Assembly: GCA_947175465.1 (NCBI GenBank)
Contig: CAMWMY010000064.1
Coordinates: 1-6,716, forward strand
From: an uncultured Erysipelotrichaceae bacterium
GTDB taxonomy: Bacteria > Bacillota_I > Bacilli_A > Erysipelotrichales > Erysipelotrichaceae
DNA length: 6,716 nt
Direction of reading: 5' to 3'
Below the pieces are notes generated by a model that saw nothing but the letters and a program-made list of their open reading frames with translations, did not search any database and was not told the DNA's origin. This document shows, in pieces, positions 6,691 to 6,716 of the stretch. The first letter of the stretch is position 1, and each line of letters opens with the position of its first letter. Both the position numbers and the translations under genes were made by a program.

Positions 6691-6716
6691 TTAAAATGTA
6701 AGTGACCAAACTTATT

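Overview
The window is an AT-rich, entirely plus-strand stretch of housekeeping chromosome from a low-GC Bacillota (Firmicutes). The gene order era - recO - glyS - dnaG - rpoD - trmK is the conserved information-processing neighbourhood of this phylum. The compact gene set, single-chain glycyl-tRNA synthetase and TTG/GTG starts would suit an Erysipelotrichia-like or other small-genome Bacilli-related gut bacterium; that placement is inference. TGA serves as a stop (era) and does not interrupt any reading frame, so the standard bacterial code applies and a UGA-Trp mollicute is unlikely.

Layout: 1-571 is the 3' two thirds of era (the N-terminal GTPase motifs lie off the left edge), fused by an ATGA overlap to recO (568-1314). 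A 162-bp gap (1315-1476) holds a good sigma-70-type promoter, a leader hairpin with a GAAA tetraloop and a strong ribosome binding site, followed by glyS from a GTG start (1477-2850). dnaG (TTG start, 2868-4643), rpoD (4630-5838) and trmK (5840-6493) follow with gaps or overlaps of at most 17 bp, so glyS-dnaG-rpoD-trmK looks like one operon. The last 223 bp (6494-6716) have no gene. They hold a perfect 15-bp hairpin, two tandem intrinsic terminators that are diverged copies of one roughly 55-bp unit, and a decayed third copy whose far end can fold as a possible minus-strand terminator.

Together the genes link ribosome assembly (Era), recombinational repair (RecO), glycine charging of tRNA (GlyRS), replication priming (DnaG), promoter recognition (RpoD) and tRNA m1A22 modification (TrmK). 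dnaG-rpoD is the core of the classical macromolecular synthesis operon. I see no phage, CRISPR, defence, toxin-antitoxin or biosynthetic system. The points worth a second look are small: the glyS leader hairpin, the repeated terminator array with cross-copy pairing, and an altered motif in TrmK.
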